Shown here: positions 8,355-14,011 of the stretch, in pieces
Position numbering within the stretch: position 1 is the stretch's first letter
Layout of the letters: each line of letters begins with the position of its first letter
Notes under the pieces: model-generated
Told to the model about the DNA's origin: nothing
The model's input: only the letters and a program-made list of their open reading frames with translations
Database searches by the model: none
Program-made: the position numbers and the translations under genes
Source of the DNA: SOKG01 sp964502665
GTDB taxonomy: Bacteria > Chloroflexota > Dehalococcoidia > SZUA-161
Assembly (NCBI GenBank): GCA_964502665.1
Contig: CAZCXP010000037.1
Location: 1-18,202, forward strand
Direction of reading: 5' to 3'
DNA length: 18,202 bases

Positions 8355-8398
8355 GGGCGGGTTTCAAACGTAGGGGCGGGTTTCAAACCCGCCCCTAC
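8332..8398. repeat. REP cluster: two 19-bp half units plus one complete 29-bp palindrome
   Basis: A 19-bp unit, GTAGGGGCGGGTTTCAAAC, occurs three times head to tail (8332-8350, 8351-8369, 8370-8388). The third continues into the complete palindrome 8370-8398, with 14-bp perfect arms and central C. The cluster lies exactly between the convergent isomerase (+) and transposase (-) genes and could also act as a bidirectional transcription stop or mRNA 3'-end stabiliser, although no T-tract follows. It is evidently the same family as the copies at 8628, 8990, 12346 and 12403. Confidence 0.95.
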
Positions 8399-8935
8399 CT
8401 ACGCCCTGTTTTCAGGATTCTCTTTGTCCAAATCCCACTTCAGGGGATTGTTCACAATGTACTTCCTTACTTCATCCAAATCGTTTTCGTTTCGTATTAC
8501 ATGTTCGTAATAATTGCGCTGCCACACCGGTGTTCCCGGTGTGACGTGCAACTCATTGATTCGACGCGATGAAAATGTCTTGAATGCTCGTATTATCTCT
8601 GTTAGCCGATGACGTTTGTTAACCATCGTAGGGGCGGGTTTGAAACCCGCCCCTACAACCATCGGATCTGCCAACACAATAATTCCATGTATGTGGTTGG
8701 GCATAATCACGAAGGTATCCAATGCCACATGCGGGTAATGACGCGGCAAATCGTCCCAACATGCCCGAACAATCTCCCCCGAGGGGCTCAACCGCATCAA
8801 TCCTTCGGCGATTTCCCCGAAGAGGCCCTCCCGATCTCTTGTGCAAATGGTGACAAAATACGCTCCAGCCTGTGAATAATCATAATCCTTTAGTCGGATG
8901 GAATGGCGGCGGTGCTTATCAGTATTGCGTGGCAC
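8399..8935 (-). CDS. REP-associated tyrosine transposase (RAYT, IS200-like Y1 HUH family)
   Basis: Single-strand DNA transposases of this family nick and join REP palindromes through an active-site Tyr. In the 178 residues from the GTG at 8935: YDYSQAGAYFVTICT near 18-32 (first strand), the HUH pair HIHG at 81-84 in VIMPNHIHGIIV, the helix LTEIIRAFKTFSSRRIN, and WQRNYYEHVIRN with the nucleophile in the YY pair (142-143). The start is uncertain; an in-frame TTG lies five codons upstream and there is no good Shine-Dalgarno. The open frame continues much further upstream, through the REP at 8990 and antisense to the next gene, but this is not native. The gene is intact, and residues about 94-103 are encoded by a REP inserted between the HUH motif and the Tyr helix. 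Its TAG stop abuts the REP at 8370-8398. Confidence 0.85.
   Translation of the reverse strand: MPRNTDKHRRHSIRLKDYDYSQAGAYFVTICTRDREGLFGEIAEGLMRLSPSGEIVRACWDDLPRHYPHVALDTFVIMPNHIHGIIVLADPMVVGAGFKPAPTMVNKRHRLTEIIRAFKTFSSRRINELHVTPGTPVWQRNYYEHVIRNENDLDEVRKYIVNNPLKWDLDKENPENRA
8628..8656. repeat. REP palindrome inside the RAYT gene, with 7-bp flanking direct repeats
   Basis: A complete 29-bp palindrome with 14-bp arms and central G on the + strand, i.e. opposite in orientation to the copies at 8370 and 8990. It is bordered by AACCATC on both sides (8621-8627 and 8657-8663). Palindrome plus one flank is 36 bp, exactly 12 codons of the transposase gene. Confidence 0.95.
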
Positions 8936-8989
8936 TATTGCGTCCAAGGTTTCGTTGGTGCGAATATTACCACATCTGACGGAACATGT

Positions 8990-9018
8990 GTAGGGGCGGG
9001 TTTCAAACCCGCCCCTAC
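8990..9018. repeat. REP palindrome upstream of RAYT
   Basis: A complete 29-bp palindrome identical to 8370-8398 (central C). It lies between the divergent RAYT (-) and thiamine-diphosphate enzyme (+) genes, just upstream of a candidate promoter for the latter. Flanking bases do not repeat. With 8370-8398 it brackets the RAYT gene in direct orientation, making a unit of about 650 bp. Confidence 0.95.
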
Positions 9019-9022
9019 GTTG

Positions 9023-9051
9023 TTGAGCGGCGTTGACAAATAGGTTACAAT
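9023..9051 (+). promoter_or_regulatory. candidate sigma70-type promoter for the ThDP enzyme gene
   Basis: TTGAGC at 9023-9028 and TACAAT at 9046-9051 are separated by 17 bp; the boxes match the consensus at four and five of six positions. They start 5 bp after the REP at 8990-9018 and lie about 45 bp before the ATG at 9095. A separate TTGACA inside the spacer has no well-placed -10 box. Confidence 0.4.
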
Positions 9052-9094
9052 CGACTCTGTCGAGGCTTGGCAATACCAACTCTTGGAGGTCGAA

Positions 9095-10804
9095 ATGGCA
9101 GAAGTAAGCGGAAATACTCTCGTCGGTAGAGCTTTGAAGAATGAGGGGGTAAAAGCTGTCTTTACCCTCTCCGGAGCGCTGAGTGGGATATACGATACAT
9201 GTGTGGATGAAGGTATAGAGCTCATAGATATGAGGCATGAACAAGGCACGGCAAACGCGGCAACCGGCTACGCGATGGCCAGTGGCGAACCCGGTGTGAC
9301 CATGGTTACGGAAGGACCTGGGGTGATCAATATGGCACCGGGGATAACTACCGCATGGTATGCATGCGCCCCAGTCATCGGTATCACCACTCATACGCCG
9401 CATTGCTACGAGGGAATGGGAGCCGTACAAGAATTTGATTCTAGAGACATGTATCGGTCAATTACGAAGTGGAGAGGTTACTGTACGGCAACGCGACGGG
9501 TGCCGGAATATGTGGCCACAGCTTTCAGGTATGCCAATACCGGACGCAAAGGCCCTGTGCTACTGGATTTCGCCACCGAAGCGCTCTTATTGGGGGTCGA
9601 AGAAGAGCAGGCCCCAATAATCCCACCACACAGGTATCGGACAGATGCGCGCCCCTACGGAGACCCTGAACTGGTGAAGAAAGCTACAAAATGGCTGTTG
9701 GATGCGGAGAAGCCGGGAATACTGATCGGGAGCGGGGTCCTCTGGTCAGGCGCTTCCGAGGATCTCATTCAGTTCGCTGAACTCCTTAACATACCCGTGT
9801 GCTACGCAATAGGCGGAAAAGGGTGCATTCCAGACGATCATCCGCTTTGCGGAGGCCCCGTCGGCTTCGATTTCGGGAGCATTGCAGGAGCTGATGTACT
9901 TCTCGCAATCGGAGTCAGGTTTGAGGAGGTATTGGGCTACGGCGCTGGCGATTTCTACGCCCCAGATGTAAGAGTGATATCTGTAGACATCGAACCTGCA
10001 GAAATCGGTAGAAACAGGCCCATCGACCTCGGCATCTGGGGGGATGCCAAAGCCGTCCTAACCCAACTAACCCAAGCAGCGAAGGAAACGCTAGGAACTT
10101 CCGGGAAGAAACGCGAGGAAACCGAGTGGGTAAGGAATGTAAAGAGCATCGCCAAATCCGTTCAGGATGTGCTGGCCCCCGAGGCATCAAGCTCAGGCAA
10201 ACCCATTGATCCGAGGAGGCTTGGCAAAGAGGTGTGCGAGTTTCTAGGCAGGGATTCATATCTGGTAATGGATGGGGGAGATATACGAGCTCACGTTACT
10301 CCTCTCCACTGCGCCAGCTTTCCAGGTAGTCATGTATCGGCTCAGGGCGGCGCGCTGGGACATCTGGGGGGAGGCATTCCCTTCGCAATAGGCATCAAGA
10401 CGGCAAAGCCAGACAAGAGGGTCCTCGTAGTAACAGGCGACGGCTCCTTTCTTCTCAATGCAAAAGAGCTCGACACAGCCGTGAGACACAATAAGCAAAT
10501 CGTGGTCGCCATAAGTAACGATTGCCAGTGGGGTATGGTCAGACACGATCAGCAACTCAACGAGAACTATGATGTCTGTTCCAAGTTGAGTGAAGACGCG
10601 AGATACGATAAGTATGCAGAAAGCTTAGGAGCCTATGGAGAGCTTGTAACCGAACCCGAAGAGATCAAACCCGCGCTAAACAGAGCCTTCGACTCAGGAT
10701 TGCCCGCCGTACTCGACGTGAGAACGGATCCTACCATTCTGCACTTTGCAAGCTATAGAGGGGTAGAGGTGAGAGCCAAATTCAAGGAATTGCACAAGAG
10801 ATGA
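9095..10804 (+). CDS. Thiamine-diphosphate-dependent enzyme, acetolactate synthase superfamily
   Basis: A 569-residue enzyme with the three domains of the pyruvate oxidase/acetolactate synthase superfamily. The Pyr domain has MRHEQGTANAATGYA with the cofactor-activating Glu49, then EGPGVINMAPGITTAW. The central domain (about 195-330) has the GILIGSGVLWSGA and DVLLAIGVRFEE strands. The PP domain has the diphosphate-binding motif GDGSFLLN from residue 448 through SNDCQWGMV. ATG 9095 follows GGAGG by five bases. It resembles catabolic or uncharacterised members more than IlvB: no small-subunit gene is nearby and the sequence after the GDG motif (WGMVRHDQQ) lacks the usual QWQ-type end. Candidate reactions are decarboxylation or carboligation of a 2-oxo acid or acyl-CoA; I cannot choose. 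It stands alone, transcribed away from RAYT and toward a zinc dehydrogenase gene. Confidence 0.82.
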   Translation: MAEVSGNTLVGRALKNEGVKAVFTLSGALSGIYDTCVDEGIELIDMRHEQGTANAATGYAMASGEPGVTMVTEGPGVINMAPGITTAWYACAPVIGITTHTPHCYEGMGAVQEFDSRDMYRSITKWRGYCTATRRVPEYVATAFRYANTGRKGPVLLDFATEALLLGVEEEQAPIIPPHRYRTDARPYGDPELVKKATKWLLDAEKPGILIGSGVLWSGASEDLIQFAELLNIPVCYAIGGKGCIPDDHPLCGGPVGFDFGSIAGADVLLAIGVRFEEVLGYGAGDFYAPDVRVISVDIEPAEIGRNRPIDLGIWGDAKAVLTQLTQAAKETLGTSGKKREETEWVRNVKSIAKSVQDVLAPEASSSGKPIDPRRLGKEVCEFLGRDSYLVMDGGDIRAHVTPLHCASFPGSHVSAQGGALGHLGGGIPFAIGIKTAKPDKRVLVVTGDGSFLLNAKELDTAVRHNKQIVVAISNDCQWGMVRHDQQLNENYDVCSKLSEDARYDKYAESLGAYGELVTEPEEIKPALNRAFDSGLPAVLDVRTDPTILHFASYRGVEVRAKFKELHKR

Positions 10805-10867
10805 TGTGGGTCTTAACCCCAACTTCTGCAACGTGAGAGGTGTGGAGGCGACGTTTTGCTCCCATCT

Positions 10868-11863
10868 CTAGGGCTGTATCAGAATTTTCCCGCCCTCGCC
10901 CCTCAAAGCCATCTCGAACGCTTCGTTGATCTCATCGAGGGGCATCTTACACGTTACCAGAGGAGCTACATCAATCCTCCTGTCTTTTATGAGATCGAAT
11001 GCGTAAGGATACTCACCGTCCGAAAAACATATAGACCCCTTAACGGTAAGCCCCTTCAGCACGATACTACTGATCGGCGTTTCAACCCAGTCAAAGCATA
11101 TCCCGGCAACAACGATTGTTCCACCCTTCCTCACTAGAGGTATTGACTGCTGTGACGTCTCGACGTTGCCCGCGCATTCGAACACGATGTCCGGCCCTGT
11201 CCCATGCGTCAGCTCCAGAATTCTGTCTACCGGATTGGTCAGGTTCACGTCTACAACCTCGTCCGCCACATCCCTAGCGATCTCAACCCTGGACTGGCTT
11301 TTCTCAGTACCATATACCGCTTTGGCGCCCAATGCTCTTGCCACCCGCGCTACGAGCTGTCCGATGGGGCCCAAACCGAGCACCGCAACGGTATCGCCTT
11401 CCTGCATTTGGGACAATCTGATAGCATGCACGGCGCAGGTCGTTGGCTCGATCAAGGCCGCATGCTCATAGCTCAGGTCGTCAGGCAGTCTATGGAGTTG
11501 ATAGTTCGCAGCCTTGGTATAGGTGGCGAAAGCGCCCTGATATTGCTCCAACGCCACATAGAACTGGTCACAGAGTCCTATTTCCCCACGTTGACACCAG
11601 TAGCATCTACCGCATGAGATACGTGGCTCAACTGCCACTCGATCCCCGATGCTCCATCCCTTCACATCTGACCCCACCTCAACAATATCTCCCGAGAACT
11701 CATGACCAGGCCTTATGGCTGTCCCCATCTCGTAGATGTGCAGGTCGGAGCCGCATATTCCGCAGTACTGCACTCTTATCAGGACCTCGTCCTTGCCCAA
11801 GACAGGGTCAGGCACCTCTCTGACTGCAAATCTTCTGCTGTCTTCCAATATCGCTGATCTCAT
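10868..11863 (-). CDS. Zinc-dependent medium-chain alcohol/polyol dehydrogenase
   Basis: A 331-residue medium-chain dehydrogenase. The catalytic zinc site is GICGSDLH (Cys37) and GHEFSGDIVE (His54, Glu55). The structural zinc site has four Cys at 84, 87, 90 and 98 (CGRCYWC...C). The nucleotide-binding loop is VLGLGPIGQLVARVARALGA, followed by an acidic residue in the GTEKS turn. The pattern fits the sorbitol / 2,3-butanediol / threonine dehydrogenase branch; the substrate is not determinable. The ATG at 11863 has a strong GAGGAGGG eight bases upstream. It converges on the thiamine-diphosphate enzyme gene with a 63-bp gap. If that enzyme forms an acyloin, this one could reduce it (inference). 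A weak promoter candidate (TATTAT at 11902-11907) and a GAAGGCCTTC palindrome (11915-11924) lie upstream. Confidence 0.88.
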   Translation of the reverse strand: MRSAILEDSRRFAVREVPDPVLGKDEVLIRVQYCGICGSDLHIYEMGTAIRPGHEFSGDIVEVGSDVKGWSIGDRVAVEPRISCGRCYWCQRGEIGLCDQFYVALEQYQGAFATYTKAANYQLHRLPDDLSYEHAALIEPTTCAVHAIRLSQMQEGDTVAVLGLGPIGQLVARVARALGAKAVYGTEKSQSRVEIARDVADEVVDVNLTNPVDRILELTHGTGPDIVFECAGNVETSQQSIPLVRKGGTIVVAGICFDWVETPISSIVLKGLTVKGSICFSDGEYPYAFDLIKDRRIDVAPLVTCKMPLDEINEAFEMALRGEGGKILIQP

Positions 11864-11935
11864 CTTGTTCCCTCCTCATCGAACCCATTCTCTATGAAAG
11901 CATAATACAACAACGAAGGCCTTCTTGAAAATCTC

Positions 11936-11956
11936 CCCTTTGCATGCAGGAAAGGG
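11936..11956 (-). terminator. weak hairpin after the 110-residue gene
   Basis: Read on the - strand, CCCTTTCC and GCAAAGGG can form an imperfect stem around TGCAT, followed by GAGATTTTC. It lies between the stop of the 110-residue unknown gene and the dehydrogenase gene. The stem is short with a mismatch, so it may be only a weak terminator. Confidence 0.2.
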
Positions 11957-11993
11957 ATTTAAGTAAGGCCTGGATGGGGGCGGCGACTTTTCC

Positions 11994-12326
11994 CTAGAGG
12001 AAATTGACCGTCGACATATATTGACTGGCTCGCAGGAGGTCGCGTATCGCTCGCTGCTCCTCCTCATCCGTGATCGGCTCGATCTCAGATAAGGCCTCGC
12101 CCTTTTCGTTTGATTCGTACTTCCATCGCGTCACATACCCCCTTACGTTCACGCTCACCAAACGTGAAGCGTAGCTACAGTCACAGAATGTGACATCCGA
12201 AGCCTCAGCGCAGAGATAGAGAACACTTCGGCCTCGGTACTCCAACAGCCCCTCGGTGACGCTGTAGGACCTCCCTTCAAAGCCGATATCTTCATTCTGA
12301 GGCAGATGAGCATAGACGTACTTCAT
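11994..12326 (-). CDS. short hypothetical protein, function unknown
   Basis: I do not recognise this 110-residue protein. It starts MKYVYAHLPQNEDIGFEGRS, is acidic toward the C-terminus, and has three Cys in the middle (LYLCAEASDVTFCDCSYASR) that could bind metal or pair, followed by a strand-rich segment (LVSVNVRGYVTRWKYES). No signal peptide or membrane segment is seen. ATG 12326 has only AAGG as a Shine-Dalgarno. Codons 6-18 lie in a 38-bp tract (12273-12310) that occurs again upstream at 12366-12403, between two REP copies. Evidence for a real gene is the open frame, plausible composition and syntenic position; there is no homology that I can cite. Confidence 0.55.
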   Translation of the reverse strand: MKYVYAHLPQNEDIGFEGRSYSVTEGLLEYRGRSVLYLCAEASDVTFCDCSYASRLVSVNVRGYVTRWKYESNEKGEALSEIEPITDEEEQRAIRDLLRASQYMSTVNFL

Positions 12327-12345
12327 TCACAATAACCTTGTCAAT

Positions 12346-12366
12346 GTAGGGGCGGGTTTGAAACCC
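12346..12366. repeat. truncated REP palindrome
   Basis: The first 21 bases of the 29-bp palindrome (central G on + strand), lacking the last eight. It breaks at a CCC directly into the second copy of the duplicated 38-bp tract. It lies 19 bp upstream of the start of the 110-residue gene. Confidence 0.92.
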
Positions 12367-12403
12367 CCTTCAAAGCCGATATCTTCATTCTGAGGCAGAT
12401 GAG
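12366..12403. repeat. 38-bp duplication of the 5' part of the neighbouring gene (source 12273-12310)
   Basis: This tract is identical over 38 bp to 12273-12310, which encodes about residues 6-18 of the 110-residue protein. The copy sits between the truncated REP (12346-12366) and the complete REP (12403-12431), sharing one or more bases with each at the junctions. Confidence 0.95.
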
Positions 12404-12431
12404 TAGGGGCGGGTTTGAAACCCGCCCCTAC
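12403..12431. repeat. complete REP palindrome at the DUF167 3' end
   Basis: A complete 29-bp palindrome with central G, identical to the copy inside RAYT. Its outer TAG (12430-12428 on the - strand) is the stop codon of the DUF167 gene. Confidence 0.95.
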
Positions 12432-12706
12432 ATTTGTTGGGTCAATCTCACTTTCAGTTCGCCAGAGTCCAGGCCCTGTATAGCTAAAACCTTACGCCGA
12501 CTGTTATGTCCCCGTATGATCGCCAGGTCATCCCTTGATACACCCAGCGCCTGAGCCACAAGTGCCAGCAACGCCTGGTTGGCCTGGCCCTTGCGGGGTA
12601 ATGCTGTAACCCTTGCCCGGAGGACGCCGTCCCTGAACCCTGCTATCTCATTGCTTCTGGCGCCGGGCTGCAAATGTACCTCGACTGTCGTTTTCTTATG
12701 CGCCAT
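12428..12706 (-). CDS. DUF167 / YggU-family protein
   Basis: A 92-residue protein of the widespread DUF167 family, whose function is not established. Seen: TTVEVHLQPGARSNEIAGF at the start, LRARVTALPRKGQANQALLALVAQALGVS in the centre (the family's KGxAN signature), then a basic IIRGHNSRRKVLAI strand. Length is usual for the family. ATG 12706 follows AGGAAGAG closely. The stop TAG is provided by the REP at 12403-12431, so the extreme C-terminus (LTQQM) may be shifted from the ancestral end. It lies downstream of the DUF89 gene in the same direction with 94 bp between, so co-transcription is possible. Confidence 0.85.
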   Translation of the reverse strand: MAHKKTTVEVHLQPGARSNEIAGFRDGVLRARVTALPRKGQANQALLALVAQALGVSRDDLAIIRGHNSRRKVLAIQGLDSGELKVRLTQQM

Positions 12707-12719
12707 ACTCTTCCTGCAA

Positions 12720-12794
12720 TCAGTCGCACACTCCGCGGATTACCAGACCTCTAAACGCCAGTTTCACTAGTTTCGGGCTCATGTTGCCAGTCAT
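12720..12794 (-). CDS. possible 24-residue small ORF between DUF89 and DUF167
   Basis: From the ATG at 12794 the - strand reads MTGNMSPKLVKLAFRGLVIR then GVCD and TGA. It begins six bases after the DUF89 stop, in the same frame, with GGTGA just upstream. It could be a translated small peptide, the decayed C-terminal extension of DUF89, or chance. Confidence 0.18.
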   Translation of the reverse strand: MTGNMSPKLVKLAFRGLVIRGVCD

Positions 12795-12800
12795 ACGTAA

Positions 12801-13640
12801 TCACCGCAAGAAAGCCACGTAGCCGTTCAGCACCACATTGAGAGAACTCGCTACCGGCTGGCACTTGGCCTTAAGAAGGTGAAACACCTTGCCCTGCGCA
12901 GGCAGCTCCGAGAGGGTCTCCCAGTAGCCCATGCCCTTGGCCAGCACCAGGTCAGCAGCCTCAAATTCGGCCTTGAACTCGGATGAGGCCATGTCCATGT
13001 CGACACCGGGGGTATCGGTACCGGTGGTGATCACTCTGGGCAATTCCTTGACCATTCCGAACCGTTCCACATCGGCGAGAGTGATGTCATCCTGGACAGG
13101 TGACTCTTTCACCACATAGGTAACGGGGGCGTAACCTCCCAGCCTGTTCACCAGAGGCAGGTCGAAGGGCACCTCCCCAGCGTTGTCCGCCAGATAAAGG
13201 ATGCTCTTCGCCCCCTCCAGTTCTCCCTCCAGCTTCGCTATGTCATCGATGACAAACTCCACTGGTTCCCCCATTTCCTCCACGATCTCCTTGAGGTCTT
13301 TGAAGAAATCTATGCTGTTTCCCCGAACAGCGAAGACAAGGCAGTTCCTGAGATCCCCCTCGGGATTGTGCTCCAAGCTCCGCTGGACTTCTGCGGCCAT
13401 CCCCAACTCCGCTTCCTTGATCCTGTGGTAGGGATCAGGATTGCCGGTTAGCGCCCTGACCAGACGGTGCAGCGGCGTGGCAACAGCAATAGAGGTCTTA
13501 TCTGTGGAGAACTCACGGTCAAGGAGAACAAGCCCTTCCTCTATCACCCTGGTCCTCAACCGGGGCTCCTCGGTAGCCAGCTCAGCAGCCTGACGAAGCA
13601 ACCTCTCCAGACAGTACCGACATTCCTCGGCAGCTTTCAT
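12801..13640 (-). CDS. DUF89-family (ARMT1-like) metal-dependent phosphatase
   Basis: DUF89 proteins are metal-dependent damage-control phosphatases acting on sugar phosphates or related side products. Seen in 279 residues: an N-terminal CRYCLERLL Cys pair, a helical bundle to about residue 110, RGNSIDF, then the catalytic LADNAGEVPFDLPLV, VVKESPVQDDITLADV, TGTDTPGVDMD, DLVLAKGMGYWETLSE and HLLKAKCQPVASSL. The family's metal-binding Asp/Asn residues are present (DNAGE); the usual KGQGNYE is KGMGYWE here. I prefer the ATG at 13640, which has AGGAAGGG eight bases upstream, over the in-frame ATG at 13670, whose extra ten residues contain that Shine-Dalgarno. A TATAAT lies just before it (13655-13660). 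Likely role: house-cleaning of phosphometabolites. Confidence 0.8.
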   Translation of the reverse strand: MKAAEECRYCLERLLRQAAELATEEPRLRTRVIEEGLVLLDREFSTDKTSIAVATPLHRLVRALTGNPDPYHRIKEAELGMAAEVQRSLEHNPEGDLRNCLVFAVRGNSIDFFKDLKEIVEEMGEPVEFVIDDIAKLEGELEGAKSILYLADNAGEVPFDLPLVNRLGGYAPVTYVVKESPVQDDITLADVERFGMVKELPRVITTGTDTPGVDMDMASSEFKAEFEAADLVLAKGMGYWETLSELPAQGKVFHLLKAKCQPVASSLNVVLNGYVAFLR

Positions 13641-13810
13641 ATATTCAGCCCTTCCTATTATACAGGACATATGCTGATCTCAAAAGGCATTTCATGTAAC
13701 CGAGAGAGCTTGACAGACGGAGAGCAGTGGACTAGCATTGCCACAACGGAGATACCAAATTCAAATATCAAAATGTAAAAGGAGAAGGTGCAGCGGAAAA
13801 TCCAAAATGG

Positions 13811-13869
13811 GTAGCGTCGTGACTCCTGTCACGACGAGTAATTCGTTGCCACAGGAGTGGCAACGCTAC
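13811..13869. repeat. 59-bp cloverleaf-like palindromic element
   Basis: Two perfect hairpins lie side by side inside an outer GTAG/CTAC stem. The left has 9-bp arms CGTCGTGAC (13815-13823) and GTCACGACG (13828-13836) with loop TCCT. The right has 9-bp arms CGTTGCCAC (13844-13852) and GTGGCAACG (13857-13865) with loop AGGA. The linker is AGTAATT. The two loops are complementary (CTCCTGT with ACAGGAG including neighbours), so loop pairing or an alternative single long hairpin is possible. No transposase is adjacent and no flanking duplication is seen. It looks like a member of a non-autonomous palindromic repeat family distinct from the REP. Confidence 0.85.
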
Positions 13870-13923
13870 GCTTGCTGATAGTTGTTTTGCTCTTCTATCT
13901 TTGAGTTCTGACATCGTTTAGGG

Positions 13924-13951
13924 TTTCGGGCTTCGGACTTCGTGCTTAATT
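13924..13951. repeat. degenerate 7-bp tandem repeat tract
   Basis: Four consecutive heptads, TTTCGGG, CTTCGGA, CTTCGTG and CTTAATT, share a YTTCGNR-like pattern. It is a short non-coding simple repeat of no known function. Confidence 0.4.
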
Positions 13952-14011
13952 AAGGTTGATGCGTGACTATTTGATGCGTCCTTCACGGGATTCAACTAAA
14001 GGAGGTGGGGA

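Larger units (their letters stand above)
13641..14011. other. 371-bp intergenic region between divergent genes
   Basis: No gene is seen. It holds the promoter zone of the DUF89 gene (TATAAT on the - strand at 13655-13660 with a TTTTGA 17 bp before it), an A-rich stretch with CAAAT/CAAAA runs (13750-13810), the 59-bp cloverleaf element (13811-13869), a degenerate heptad tract (13924-13951), and the strong Shine-Dalgarno AAAGGAGGT (13998-14006) of the membrane-nuclease gene. Confidence 0.7.

Noticed and set aside
8332..8398. Tandem repeats as a possible CRISPR array
   Set aside because: Units abut directly without spacers and merge into a palindrome of the REP family.
8936..9430. Long upstream extension of the RAYT frame on the - strand
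   Set aside because: It runs through the REP at 8990-9018 and antisense to the thiamine-diphosphate enzyme gene; the family's N-terminus lies near 8935.
9646..9660. REP-like GCGCCCCTACGG in the ThDP enzyme gene
   Set aside because: Only a short partial match without the second arm; it codes an ordinary RPYGDP segment.
10805..10867. Terminator between the convergent ThDP enzyme and dehydrogenase genes
   Set aside because: Only a weak TGGG/CCCA pairing near 10807-10820, without a T-run.
11443..11823. 126-codon + strand frame
   Set aside because: It is antisense to the zinc dehydrogenase gene, whose zinc-binding and nucleotide-binding motifs are intact.
13811..13869. Cloverleaf as a tRNA gene
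   Set aside because: Only 59 bp, no anticodon arm pattern, no T-loop GTTC-type sequence, and the loops are four-base complements of each other.
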